A DNA stretch of 64,000 nt, from contig CAYPHA010000001.1 in assembly GCA_964410215.1 (NCBI GenBank), positions 183,780 to 247,779 of the forward strand, read 5' to 3'. The translations under genes and the position numbers were made by a program. Positions 8,127 through 16,603 of the stretch are shown piece after piece (the first letter of the stretch is position 1; each line of letters starts with the position of its first letter). The notes under the pieces are model-generated. The model was not told where the DNA came from, searched no databases, and saw nothing but the letters and a program-made list of their open reading frames with translations. The DNA is from CAYPHA01 sp964410215. Its GTDB lineage: Bacteria > Calditrichota > Calditrichia > Calditrichales > CAYPHA01.

Positions 8127-8903
8127 ATGAAATATACTGATCAAATGGGGTATAAGCTCACCCTTAAAGATACGCCCCGCCGGATCGTATCTCTGGTACC
8201 TTCCATAACGGAATTGCTCTTTGATATGGGCCTGGAAAATGAAATCGTTGGTATTACGCGCTACTGTGTATACCCGAAAGACAAAGTCGGCGGGAAACCC
8301 CGTATCGGCGGAACAAAACTATTCGACTATGGCCAAATCAACCTGTTGAAGCCGGATCTGATCATCGCGAGTAAGGAAGAGAATTACCCGGAAGGTATCC
8401 ATTGGTTGAAGCAACGCTATCCGGTCTGGATGAGCGATGTCAATACACTGGAAGATGCCCTCGAAATGATCCGAACCATGGGCCGGATGCTGAACCGGTA
8501 TAATGTCGCTGAACAAATGGCCGGTTTGATCAACAGGGCAATGGAAAAACTCTCCTTTACACCTCAGATAAAAACGGCCTACCTGATCTGGAAAAATCCT
8601 TTTATGGTGGCTGGTGGTGCAACGTTTATCAATGACATGCTGGAGAAGTGCGGATTCCGCAATCTATTCAGGGAAAGGCCACGTTATCCTGTAATCACAA
8701 TAGAAGAGCTGAAGGGGGCGGAACTGATTATCTTGCCATCGGAGCCCTATCCATTTGGAGCTGACGACAGGGAATCGATTAAAATGGTATATCCGGGAAA
8801 AAGGATTGAGAGGGTAGATGGGACCTGTTTTTCCTGGTATGGGAGCCGGTTATTGAGGGCGGCCGATTATTTCCGGGATTTTCGTTGCAAAATTGCAAAA
8901 TAA
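8127..8903 (+). CDS. Helical-backbone metal receptor (BtuF-like), no signal peptide
   Basis: A 258-residue class-III periplasmic-binding-protein fold: PRRIVSLVPSITELLFDMGL at 18-37 (residues 18-23 and 24-37 are the canonical start), GITRYCVYP, KPDLIIASKEEN and the SWYGSRLLRAADYF C-terminal helix. Unlike true BtuF it lacks a signal peptide and an ABC transporter partner, so it probably acts in the cytoplasm. Such 'helical backbone metal receptor' genes often sit beside photolyases and CarH-type regulators; cobalamin handling for the photoreceptor is an attractive but untested role. Start ATG 8127 has TTAAGGA about 9 bp upstream. It converges with the Fur-family gene with no spacer. Confidence 0.8.
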   Translation: MKYTDQMGYKLTLKDTPRRIVSLVPSITELLFDMGLENEIVGITRYCVYPKDKVGGKPRIGGTKLFDYGQINLLKPDLIIASKEENYPEGIHWLKQRYPVWMSDVNTLEDALEMIRTMGRMLNRYNVAEQMAGLINRAMEKLSFTPQIKTAYLIWKNPFMVAGGATFINDMLEKCGFRNLFRERPRYPVITIEELKGAELIILPSEPYPFGADDRESIKMVYPGKRIERVDGTCFSWYGSRLLRAADYFRDFRCKIAK

Positions 8904-9335
8904 TCAATTGTCGCGGCAATCCGGGCAGACGACGTTAAAATGGACACTGTAGTAGAGCAGATCGTTCTCCTCAGTCACGGACTGCGGGATGCTGATTTTA
9001 TCCAGGCCTTCGTCAAACAGGTCGACCACCTTTTTACATTTGACACACACGACATGATGATGTTGTTCGGTCACCGGATCGTAACGTATGGTATTGTGCA
9101 GGTTCGTGACGAGTGAGACAATGCCGTTTTTTTCAAACGTTTCCAGGGTTTTATAAACGGTGGCAAACGAGATCGTCGGATTCTCGGTCTTTATTTTCTT
9201 ATGGATATGTTCCGGGTTGGGATGTGAATTGTCATTGACCAGCGCCTTGAATATAGCCAGACGCTGAGGTGTTACACTGAGATTGCGTTCCCTGCAATTC
9301 TGTATAAACTGATCGATTTGTTTTTGATCCTTCAT
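8904..9335 (-). CDS. Fur/PerR-family metalloregulator
   Basis: A 143-residue transcription regulator with the Fur winged helix (LSVTPQRLAIFKAL; SFATVYKTLETFEKNGIV as recognition region) and the dimerisation/metal domain with HHHVVC (92-97). Two CxxC pairs, C97/C100 and C137/C140, form the structural zinc site seen in PerR and zinc-containing Fur proteins. Presence of the HHH cluster fits a regulatory Fe/Mn site; the PerR-like length and short basic tail favour peroxide sensing, but Fur cannot be excluded. It is divergent from a small lipoprotein gene and may control the shared intergenic region. Confidence 0.85.
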   Translation of the reverse strand: MKDQKQIDQFIQNCRERNLSVTPQRLAIFKALVNDNSHPNPEHIHKKIKTENPTISFATVYKTLETFEKNGIVSLVTNLHNTIRYDPVTEQHHHVVCVKCKKVVDLFDEGLDKISIPQSVTEENDLLYYSVHFNVVCPDCRDN

Positions 9336-9449
9336 CGCTCACCAAATAAGTGTATAAACATTTTTTTATAGTAATGGTTATCGCTTCAAAATGCAATAAC
9401 AAAATAATGATTTTGAATATTTCTTGAGAACCAACCATTGATTCAGATA

Positions 9450-9470
9450 CAAATTTCTCAAGTAAATTTG
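9450..9470. promoter_or_regulatory. 21-bp palindrome between the Fur-family and lipoprotein genes
   Basis: CAAATTT, a 7-bp centre (CTCAAGT) and AAATTTG form a perfect inverted repeat in the 190-bp AT-rich divergent region. An operator for the adjacent Fur-family protein is possible by position and size only; it is not a close match to the E. coli Fur box or the Bacillus Per box. Confidence 0.3.
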
Positions 9471-9525
9471 TTGTTTTAGATGAAAAATTGTTATTTTAAT
9501 CCGCAAGCAATATTGAGGTGATACG

Positions 9526-9987
9526 ATGAAAGTAAATAAGATAATGGCAGCTGTTGTTCTGCTGGGTGCCTGGTTTTTTTATTCAGGTTGTGAAGATAAT
9601 CCCATTTCTGAACTGAGCGGTGACGAGAACTATGAATTAAATTTACGGGTCTTTAACGATCTCGCAGCATGGCCAGGCCAAATCCTGACCATTACGGCAA
9701 CGGACAGCATCTATTATGAAAGCCCGGAGTTTAAGATCCGGAAACGTTTTGATGAAGAAGACAAAAGTGCATTATTGTATTTTCTTCAGCGGCACCGTTT
9801 TTTTTCTCTGGATGAAGGTTATGGCAGCGGCGGGATGATGGCTGATAAAACGTACGACATTTCCTATGAATCCGCATCCAAAACAAAGATGATCATAGCT
9901 GATCGTGCCCTTGTACCTGATGAATTAAAACAGATCATTGAATATTTGGAAGACATTATCACAGATTTGGAAAACAGTGCTTCCTGA
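9526..9987 (+). CDS. Lipoprotein of unknown function
   Basis: A 153-residue lipoprotein: hydrophobic stretch followed by lipobox YSGC (C22 region), then an acidic soluble domain (EDNPISELSGDE...). I do not recognise the domain; the pattern of a strand-rich domain with a C-terminal helix (LVPDELKQIIEYLEDIITDLE) resembles small periplasmic domains described in other FCB genomes. The start has TTGAGGTGATACG ribosome site. It is followed after 21 bp by the YqaA-like membrane protein and may share its transcript. Confidence 0.6.
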   Translation: MKVNKIMAAVVLLGAWFFYSGCEDNPISELSGDENYELNLRVFNDLAAWPGQILTITATDSIYYESPEFKIRKRFDEEDKSALLYFLQRHRFFSLDEGYGSGGMMADKTYDISYESASKTKMIIADRALVPDELKQIIEYLEDIITDLENSAS

Positions 9988-10008
9988 CAGGATAAGGAAA
10001 GATCCTGC

Positions 10009-10440
10009 ATGGAAGCCTTAACAGATTTGGGGTATATCGGTCTTTTTACCGCTTCATTTCTTGCTGCGACGATATTGCCTCTGAGCTCGGAGGTCGTATT
10101 GTCAGTTTTGCTGCTGAATGGCTATAATCCTTCCCTGTCCATCGGTGTCGCAACCGCCGGTAATGTAAGCGGTGCCCTGCTCAATTATGCCATCGGCCTG
10201 TGGGGCAGTGCGTTCCTCGTCCAGAAAGTTCTTCGTATTTCACAACGTGAAATGAAAAACGCACAGGAACGATTCAAAAAATGGGGCGTCATCAGCCTCT
10301 TTTTTGCCTGGGTCCCGGTCATCGGCGATCCGCTGACCGTCATTGCCGGTGCACTGAAAGTCAGGATGTCCCTCTTTCTGCTGCTGGTGACCGCAGGTAA
10401 GTGTATGCGGTATGTTCTGATATATCTTGCGATTAAATAA
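10009..10440 (+). CDS. YqaA/DedA-family membrane protein
   Basis: A 143-residue inner-membrane protein of the small YqaA branch of the DedA (SNARE-associated) superfamily. Visible hallmarks are LGYIGLFTASFLAATILPLSSE at the N-terminus (E at the re-entrant loop), GNVSGALLNYAIGLWG, and FAWVPVIGDPLTVIAGALK, the family's R/W-x-P-x-x-G-x(3)-T-x-x-G loop. DedA relatives recycle or flip lipid carriers; this branch is not characterised. The C-terminus is slightly short but the gene ends cleanly. Confidence 0.82.
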   Translation: MEALTDLGYIGLFTASFLAATILPLSSEVVLSVLLLNGYNPSLSIGVATAGNVSGALLNYAIGLWGSAFLVQKVLRISQREMKNAQERFKKWGVISLFFAWVPVIGDPLTVIAGALKVRMSLFLLLVTAGKCMRYVLIYLAIK

Positions 10441-10541
10441 AGGGTTACCCGGTAACGGATTATAACAGATCCATGAACGGTCCATTCTGACAAACATCGT
10501 ATTGTTTTATTTATATAACGATAGGCCCGGAGGTTTCATTT

Positions 10542-13256
10542 ATGAAGTTACGAGTTTTAATGATTCTTTTACTGACACAATTACATGCCGGTGAAAAGCG
10601 GCCGCTTACTTTTCAGGATATTATGACGTTTAATGAAATCAGCTCACCGGTGATCTCTACGGACGGTAACTGGGTGGCTTATGGTCTCCGGCCTGACCGT
10701 GGTGACGGCAACGGTATCGTGGTGCATACGGAACATGCGACGACCTATGAAGTGGAAAGAGGGGAAAAGCCTCAAATCACCCGTAACAATGCCTGGGCCG
10801 CTTTTCGTGTTGTCCCGCCCATGCTGGAATCGGAAAACGCCGGGAAGGAAGATAAACCTGAAGCCGGTTTGACGCTGGTACAGCTTGATACAGGGAAGCG
10901 TTATCATTACAATAATGTGGAACAATATATCCTTTCTGAGGATGGAGAATGGCTCGCTGTTCATTTTACGGATACGACAGCATCAAAAAAAAATGCGTCA
11001 CCACTTAAAACGGGGACAGAACTGCTGCTGAACTACCTTCCGGATTCGATGACCATTTCGATTCCTTTTGTGACCGAATATGCGTTCGATTCCTCTTCAA
11101 CCAGCCTGGCGGCCGCGATCCGTGATACGGCATCGCTTGAAGACCGGCTCGTTCGGATAAGTCTGAATACGGATAATCCGGAAATGACAGTAGTTACGGC
11201 GGATACGTTTACGTGTTACAGTGCGCTCAACTGGGACAGGCAGGGTAGCCAACTTGCTTTCGTCGCCTCTCTTTATGATAGTGCCGGTTATCCGCAACCG
11301 GGCAGGATTGGCTACTGGAACAGGGAAGATGGCTACAAAGTGCTTCTCACCGGAAACAGCGTCGGCGTGGGTTGGACGATTCCTTTCAAAAACGAACTGA
11401 CCTTTACGCGCGACGGGTCACGGTTGTTCTTCGGCCGTCTGCCGGAACAACGATATAATGATCTGTATACGGAAAAGGAAGAGGTGAAATTCGATACGGT
11501 AACCAGTGAAAGCACACTTTTGAAGAAGACAGATGTGGATATCTGGCACGGGAAAGACGGACGGATTAATTCACACCAGAAGAAGGAATGGGAGAAGAAT
11601 GCCGGCCGGACGTATCCATCCGTTTATCATCTTGAAAAGGACCGGTTTGTCGCGTTGACTGATGAAGCGATGCCACATCTGGAATGGAACGAAAGCAGCC
11701 CTTATGCCATCGGTCGCAGTGATGAACCCTACCTGAAATACATCACCTGGGAGGGTCATTTTTATGATTATTACCGGGTTGACCTGGGAAGCGGAAAGCG
11801 TGATAAAATTGCCGAACGCGTGACCCGGTCAGCAGATTTTTCACCGGGCGGTAACTATGTTATCTATTACGACGCAACAGACTGGTTTTCGGTCAATCTG
11901 CAGACTTTGGAAACGACTAATCTTACGAAGGAACTGGACGTACCGTTTGAAAACGAGGATCATGACTATCCGATGCCGGCACCCGGATATGGCACGGCCG
12001 GCTGGTGTGCAGATGATGCGGCTGTCCTTATTTACGATAAATATGACATCTGGAAATTCCCTCTCGATGACGGAGAACCCATGCGTGTTACGGAAGGCCG
12101 TAAAGAGGAGATGACGTTCCGTATCAAAACCCTGGATCCGGATAAAGAGTTTTTCGGCCCCGATGAAAAAGTGCTCCTGGAGGGCTATCATCAGAAACAG
12201 AAATATACCGGTATTTACAGCACGCATCTGAATAACCGGTATACGAAGAAACTATTTCAAAACAAGAGCAAGGCAAAGCTGATCGCTAAAGCGGAAGACG
12301 GCGACCAGCTTCTTTACAGTGAGCAGACTTATAACCGGTTTCCAGATTTACAAATTACTGATGGCAGCTTTTCTTCTTCAAAACAAATTACGGATGCCAA
12401 TCCGCAGATGGCCCGATTCCTGTGGGGTGATGCGGAACTGGTGGAATGGAAAACAGAAGACGACATCGACTTGCAGGGGGTATTGATCAAGCCGGCGAAC
12501 TATGAAAAAGGTAAGCGCTATCCCGTACTGGTCTATTTTTACCGGTTTTTTTCGCAGCGATTGTACGATTTCAATCAGCCGCAAATCAACCACCGCCCCT
12601 GCTTTCCGCTTTACACCAGCAACGGTTATGCGGTCTTCCTGCCCGATATCCGATTCGAAATCGGCGCACCCGGGCCGTCAGCCACAAAGTGCCTGGTCTC
12701 CGGCATTGACCACCTGATCGGGGAGGGAATCGCCGATCCGGATGCCATCGGTCTGCACGGTCATTCATGGAGCGGTTATCAGACGGCTTTTGTGATCACG
12801 GAGACAGATAAATTCGCCTGTGCCGTCGCCGGGGCACCGGTCTCCAATATGACCAGCGCCTATAGCGGTATCCGCTGGGGCTCGGGACTAGCCCGCCAGT
12901 TTCAGTACGAAATGACACAGAGCCGTATAGGCGGCAGCCTGGTGGAAATGCCGGAGAAATACATCGCCAACTCACCGGTGTTTTTTGCAGAACAGATAAA
13001 CACACCTTTATTACTCATGTTCGGTGATGTGGATGAAGCCGTACCCTGGTATCAGGGCATTGAATTGTACCTTTCCCTGCGCAGACACGATAAAGATGTA
13101 ATTTTCCTGCAATACCGCGATGAGCCGCATCATTTGAAGAAATATCCCAACAAACTGGATTATGCAAAGCGGATGAAGGAATACTTTGACTATCATCTGA
13201 AAGGCGCTGAGCCGGCGGCATGGATTACAAATGGTGTTCCTTATTCGGGAAAATAG
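10542..13256 (+). CDS. Peptidase family S9 (prolyl-oligopeptidase type), secreted
   Basis: A 904-residue exported serine peptidase. A signal peptide (MKLRVLMILLLTQLHA) leads into a beta-propeller-like N-terminal region of about 630 residues, then the catalytic alpha/beta-hydrolase domain. The nucleophile is Ser in GLHGHSWSGYQ (about 741), the Asp lies in MFGDVDEAVPW (about 830) and the His in DEPHHLKK (about 862), in the order usual for S9. It probably degrades peptides in the periplasm; the nearest relatives are dipeptidyl-peptidase-like S9 proteins of FCB bacteria. It is single, followed by a heptamer repeat tract. Confidence 0.9.
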   Translation: MKLRVLMILLLTQLHAGEKRPLTFQDIMTFNEISSPVISTDGNWVAYGLRPDRGDGNGIVVHTEHATTYEVERGEKPQITRNNAWAAFRVVPPMLESENAGKEDKPEAGLTLVQLDTGKRYHYNNVEQYILSEDGEWLAVHFTDTTASKKNASPLKTGTELLLNYLPDSMTISIPFVTEYAFDSSSTSLAAAIRDTASLEDRLVRISLNTDNPEMTVVTADTFTCYSALNWDRQGSQLAFVASLYDSAGYPQPGRIGYWNREDGYKVLLTGNSVGVGWTIPFKNELTFTRDGSRLFFGRLPEQRYNDLYTEKEEVKFDTVTSESTLLKKTDVDIWHGKDGRINSHQKKEWEKNAGRTYPSVYHLEKDRFVALTDEAMPHLEWNESSPYAIGRSDEPYLKYITWEGHFYDYYRVDLGSGKRDKIAERVTRSADFSPGGNYVIYYDATDWFSVNLQTLETTNLTKELDVPFENEDHDYPMPAPGYGTAGWCADDAAVLIYDKYDIWKFPLDDGEPMRVTEGRKEEMTFRIKTLDPDKEFFGPDEKVLLEGYHQKQKYTGIYSTHLNNRYTKKLFQNKSKAKLIAKAEDGDQLLYSEQTYNRFPDLQITDGSFSSSKQITDANPQMARFLWGDAELVEWKTEDDIDLQGVLIKPANYEKGKRYPVLVYFYRFFSQRLYDFNQPQINHRPCFPLYTSNGYAVFLPDIRFEIGAPGPSATKCLVSGIDHLIGEGIADPDAIGLHGHSWSGYQTAFVITETDKFACAVAGAPVSNMTSAYSGIRWGSGLARQFQYEMTQSRIGGSLVEMPEKYIANSPVFFAEQINTPLLLMFGDVDEAVPWYQGIELYLSLRRHDKDVIFLQYRDEPHHLKKYPNKLDYAKRMKEYFDYHLKGAEPAAWITNGVPYSGK

Positions 13257-13263
13257 AAAGAAA

Positions 13264-13298
13264 GAAAAAAGAAAAAAGAAAAAAGAAAAAAGAAAAAA
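13264..13298 (+). repeat. Heptanucleotide tandem repeat (GAAAAAA)x5
   Basis: G occurs at 13264, 13271, 13278, 13285 and 13292, i.e. strict period 7, beginning 8 bp after the stop codon of the S9 peptidase. One of nine period-7 tracts in the window. Confidence 0.9.
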
Positions 13299-13321
13299 AT
13301 AAATCTAAAATATAAGAGGGA

Positions 13322-13869
13322 TTATTGCATCATCCAGTCGGAAATGTATGCCAGCGCGGATGGGGCAATAGTTTCTTCTATCTTTCCGTATTGGAACGGC
13401 GTATCATTGATCACCGTCTGGAAGAAATGATTCAGACCCTGCTGCGAGTCTTTCTATCATGTCGCCTTCACTGTGACCGATCAGGTTCGTATAGCGTGGT
13501 GATTCTTTTCAAATGTACCGGCTGCAGATGGATCCCGTGGCGCCATTCACCCCTGATCAGGGAATCCTGAAGATTCAAACGGCCGCTGAAAGTGCATTTC
13601 AGTGATGAGATCTTCATCTGAAGGAGGGAACCATCGTAATTGATTTGATCAACCGGGATCACGTTTTCATTTTCATCCGGTTTCCTGAGTGTCGCATCCA
13701 GCCGGCCGTCCGGATCTTCTTCAATAGTGAATACGAGACGTGAGTCGAAACCCGGGAAGCGTAATGTCCCTTCCCAGGTTCCGGTGACAGGATCGGTGGT
13801 TTTCTCCTGTGAGCAGGCGAAAATTATTACGGCAAAGAAAATGGACAGAGACCATATCAGCTTTTTCAT
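13322..13869 (-). pseudogene. Alpha/beta hydrolase lipoprotein with N-terminal domain, internally deleted
   Basis: The minus-strand frame starting at 13869 (GAGGAAC ribosome site) encodes a lipoprotein signal with FACS, then a roughly 100-residue domain (GTWEGTLRFPGFDSRLVF ... IRGEWRHGIHLQPVHLKR) that normally precedes an alpha/beta hydrolase in FCB secreted esterases. It stops at 13468. A second frame shows LIGHSEG, the nucleophile-elbow neighbourhood, and a third gives TPFQYGKIEETIAPSALAYISDW, the usual C-terminus of that hydrolase, ending at TAA 13322. Around 250 residues are missing in at least two deletions. The gene is a clear relic. An ATG at 13884 overlapping the upstream stop is an alternative, less likely start. 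Confidence 0.82.
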
Positions 13870-13880
13870 TGGTTCCTCAC

Positions 13881-14312
13881 TCATTCGTCTGTTTCCAATA
13901 CGATGATCTTCTCACTCCATCCGGCAATCGCTGCCGGTAATGTATGAGCAAGGTACAGCAAGCCGCCGGCCAGCAATACATCAATAGGATGAAATTTTGC
14001 CAGTGCAAAGGCGTAAATCAGAACCAGGGCGATAATCGTAAACGCCGCGTAGGCGTACCGGACAGCCTGGAGCACAAGCTGTACTTCCCTTTCATCGAGC
14101 TGAGCCTGGGATGTGTGTACCAGCTTCCAGTAACCGGTTTGCAGAAATCCTCTGCTGAAGGAGTACAGAAAAACCAGGATAGAAACGGCTTCCAGTACGA
14201 TCAGGGATACCGGCCATCCGGTTAATTTGCCTGCGTAAAACAGGATCAGCAGACACACCAGTGCCGTGTAATTGATAAGTACCCATAATCTGTTTTTGAG
14301 GTATTGTTTCAT
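13881..14312 (-). CDS. Four-helix membrane protein paired with XRE regulator
   Basis: A 143-residue membrane protein with hydrophobic segments at about 10-30, 33-53, 87-107 and 112-130, and a central polar loop with LDEREVQLVLQAVRYAYAAF. I do not recognise a named family, but the YxxxxxxxxxDERE motif after two helices is common in DUF2178-like proteins that travel with a small XRE regulator, which is exactly the arrangement here (the regulator ends 2 bp upstream). The ATGA overlap with the downstream relic suggests one transcript. Role unknown; the regulator and membrane protein may form a sensing pair. Confidence 0.65.
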   Translation of the reverse strand: MKQYLKNRLWVLINYTALVCLLILFYAGKLTGWPVSLIVLEAVSILVFLYSFSRGFLQTGYWKLVHTSQAQLDEREVQLVLQAVRYAYAAFTIIALVLIYAFALAKFHPIDVLLAGGLLYLAHTLPAAIAGWSEKIIVLETDE

Positions 14313-14313
14313 T

Positions 14314-14574
14314 TTATTGACCTCCTTTTAATTTTGTTTTAAGCTCAATGATTTCCTGACTGAGCGGTTTCAGGGGATATGGGGAAAAAATCAGTTCAAT
14401 CGGCAGTCCGAAATATTCGCTGATTTTAAAAGCCAGATCCAGGCTGGGATTATACTCTTCACGTTCCAGGTAACCGACAGTCTGGAAATTAATCCCGACG
14501 ATGTCGGCCAGTTCTTTGCGTGAAATTTTACGTTCCTGTCTGAGCACGGAAATCTCCTCAAGGGACATTTTCAT
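14314..14574 (-). CDS. XRE-family helix-turn-helix regulator
   Basis: An 86-residue regulator with one HTH of the lambda-Cro/XRE type: VLRQERKISRKELADIVGIN forms the first helices (9-28) and QTVGYLEREEYNPSLDLAFK the recognition part (30-49), followed by EYFGLPIELIFSP, the pattern of the short YvaO/YgzD-like regulators. It is the first gene of a minus-strand pair with a membrane protein 1 bp downstream. No ribosome site is obvious before ATG 14574; the second ATG at 14568 is equally possible. Confidence 0.85.
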   Translation of the reverse strand: MKMSLEEISVLRQERKISRKELADIVGINFQTVGYLEREEYNPSLDLAFKISEYFGLPIELIFSPYPLKPLSQEIIELKTKLKGGQ

Positions 14575-14648
14575 AATTTTGATTCATTGTTACATTCTAT
14601 TGTATATTTATAAAAATATCGTAACACCTATTTAAACCGGAGCGTACC

Positions 14649-15551
14649 ATGGCCAAAAAACTCATAATCTGTGCTCACGGCGTCGGGGATCATCAGAAAG
14701 ATTTTTATACGTCGTGGGAAGAGGTGCTGGTCCGTAACCATGATGCCGACCGTTTCAAGGTGGTCGGTCTGCACTGGGATGACATTCAGGATGAATTATA
14801 CGACAAGTTTTTTGATTTGCCGGAGGAACTGCAGGGGCTTGCGGAAGATACTTTTCTCGAAAATGTATACATGTATCTTGATAATCCGGATAATGAGCAT
14901 TTGGTCGCTTTCCTGAAAGAAAATGCTTTCGATGCCGCGAGTTATCTGCTTCTGAAGGAATTCCGCAATGCCATCCTCTGGCCCAAATGTATGGTGCGTT
15001 TGCTGGAGCTGATCAATGCGCATAAAACATATCAGCCTGTTCTCATCGGGCACTCACTGGGTTCGGTTATGCTGACCCATACGAGCTGGTTTATCCGGCA
15101 GGAGACCGGCTCTCTGAAATACCATGACTTTTTCCTGATCGGATCGCCGATCGGGCTCCGTTCACCGGTTCAACTGATACCCGATTTTCTCAATCTGCTG
15201 GCCGATGTGGGAAACCATGCCAGCCGTCTCGATGCACTCAGTATCTGGGCCGGCGAATGGTACCATCCCCGCAGAAACCGTCTGCATATTATTATCAATG
15301 AAAACGATCCCATTGCATGGGATGTAAAGGCTGCTATTGAGGTAGAAGGTGTCCTGATGGATCTGGATATCATTCCCATCCGCCAGGGGCTCGACGCCAA
15401 AGAAATAAAACGCATCGAGGAAGCCAATCCGGAAACGGTGAAGCGGTTTACGGAAGGCGATAACGCATTGTCTGAACTGATCGCTAATCATGATGCTTTG
15501 ATGTACCTGGACAGTGACCCGTTTAAAAGCGCCTTTGACGCCATGCTTTGA
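14649..15551 (+). CDS. Cytoplasmic alpha/beta-hydrolase-like protein
   Basis: A 300-residue protein starting KKLIICAHGVGDHQKDFY, which places the HG oxyanion strand at the very N-terminus, and containing PVLIGHSLGSVMLTH (nucleophile Ser near 137) and FFLIGSPIGLRSP. This order is typical of lipase/palmitoyl-thioesterase-like hydrolases that act on large acyl substrates. No signal peptide or membrane helix is present. A clear acid/histidine pair is less obvious: NENDPIAWD around 216 and NHDALMYLD near the C-terminus (H279) are the best candidates. Substrate unknown. It is followed after 15 bp by a secreted hypothetical protein. Confidence 0.7.
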   Translation: MAKKLIICAHGVGDHQKDFYTSWEEVLVRNHDADRFKVVGLHWDDIQDELYDKFFDLPEELQGLAEDTFLENVYMYLDNPDNEHLVAFLKENAFDAASYLLLKEFRNAILWPKCMVRLLELINAHKTYQPVLIGHSLGSVMLTHTSWFIRQETGSLKYHDFFLIGSPIGLRSPVQLIPDFLNLLADVGNHASRLDALSIWAGEWYHPRRNRLHIIINENDPIAWDVKAAIEVEGVLMDLDIIPIRQGLDAKEIKRIEEANPETVKRFTEGDNALSELIANHDALMYLDSDPFKSAFDAML

Positions 15552-15566
15552 GGTTCGGGAGGAAAG

Positions 15567-16484
15567 ATGAGACCATTCATTCATAGCCTGATATTTTTCC
15601 TGTGCATACCGGTTTTCGTTTTCGCTGAGGATCGTTTACCAACAGAAGAAGCGATCCGGGCATACCGGGATAGTCTGGAGGTTTATCAAAAACAGATCCG
15701 GCGCGTGCTGGCAGAAGAAAGACCCGAAAATGCCATCGCCCTGGAAGACTATATCAATATCTGTATGGATGTTTCCCGGGCCTATGACGCATTGAATCAA
15801 CAACTGGTTTCGGATGAGGCGCTTTTTCAATCGATCCGGCGGCGGGTTGACAAACGCGATGATTTGCTGCTGATGTTCCGCAGAGCGGCCGCATTTCCCG
15901 GTGAGCGGGAGATTCTTTTTTTGGAGGGTCAGGCATACGAAAAACTGGGACAACTTCCTGCAGACCGTTTACTCGGTCGGCTGAGGGCGCGGATTCTGCT
16001 TTCCGACCGCAAATATTTTGAACCGGATGACAAATCGAAAGCATCACCGCTGGAAATCGTTTTAAATGGTCTGTTCGGTTTTACTTCTACGGAGCTCTAT
16101 GATCTTTCCGGCCCGCATTACGGAATCAAACCATGGGAAATGAACGCCCGTTTTGAACCGGTTGGTTTTGTTAAACAAAAAAATATGACGGGGGTGATGT
16201 TCTCTATGGGAACGATTTATAATTTGTTTCCTGAAGTATCGGTGGATGCCTCTACCGCTCATCTCAGGGAAAACTTCCTCTCCCGAAACATAAAGCGCAT
16301 CGGATTTAAGCTCGGTGCTGGTGCCCGTTTGAAGGACCGGCCGGAGTGGGTGGCCGGTACGGGTATACAGATCCGTGCTGTGACGGTCTGGGGCCTGTAT
16401 GGTTTCGACACGGAAAAAATGGAAATCGCTTTCGGGCTCAATGACATAAGCTGGCTGAAATATGTGCTTCCGTATATGGATTAA
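15567..16484 (+). CDS. Secreted protein of unknown function
   Basis: A 305-residue exported protein: signal peptide MRPFIHSLIFFLCIPVFVFA, then a helical charged region (about 25-140, AYRDSLEVYQKQIRRVL ... KLGQLPADRLLGRLRARILL) and a strand-rich C-terminal half (about 170-300). I do not recognise the family. The strong ribosome site GGGAGGAAAG fixes the start. It may be co-transcribed with the upstream hydrolase. Nothing indicates an enzyme. Confidence 0.65.
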   Translation: MRPFIHSLIFFLCIPVFVFAEDRLPTEEAIRAYRDSLEVYQKQIRRVLAEERPENAIALEDYINICMDVSRAYDALNQQLVSDEALFQSIRRRVDKRDDLLLMFRRAAAFPGEREILFLEGQAYEKLGQLPADRLLGRLRARILLSDRKYFEPDDKSKASPLEIVLNGLFGFTSTELYDLSGPHYGIKPWEMNARFEPVGFVKQKNMTGVMFSMGTIYNLFPEVSVDASTAHLRENFLSRNIKRIGFKLGAGARLKDRPEWVAGTGIQIRAVTVWGLYGFDTEKMEIAFGLNDISWLKYVLPYMD

Positions 16485-16603
16485 AACATCCCCTTGGCCC
16501 CGTTTTCTAAGCGGGCGATTTATGTATCATCAATAAAAATAGTATGTTAAATGATAATAATATTAAACCTTTGATACGAGTAACGATAAAACATGGAGAA
16601 ATC

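Noticed and set aside
8127..8903. BtuF, periplasmic vitamin B12-binding protein
   Set aside because: No signal peptide and no BtuCD-like genes nearby, so a cytoplasmic helical-backbone metal receptor is the better call.
13264..13298. CRISPR-like array at the heptamer tracts
   Set aside because: Repeats are 7 bp, contiguous and without spacers; no cas gene is in the window.
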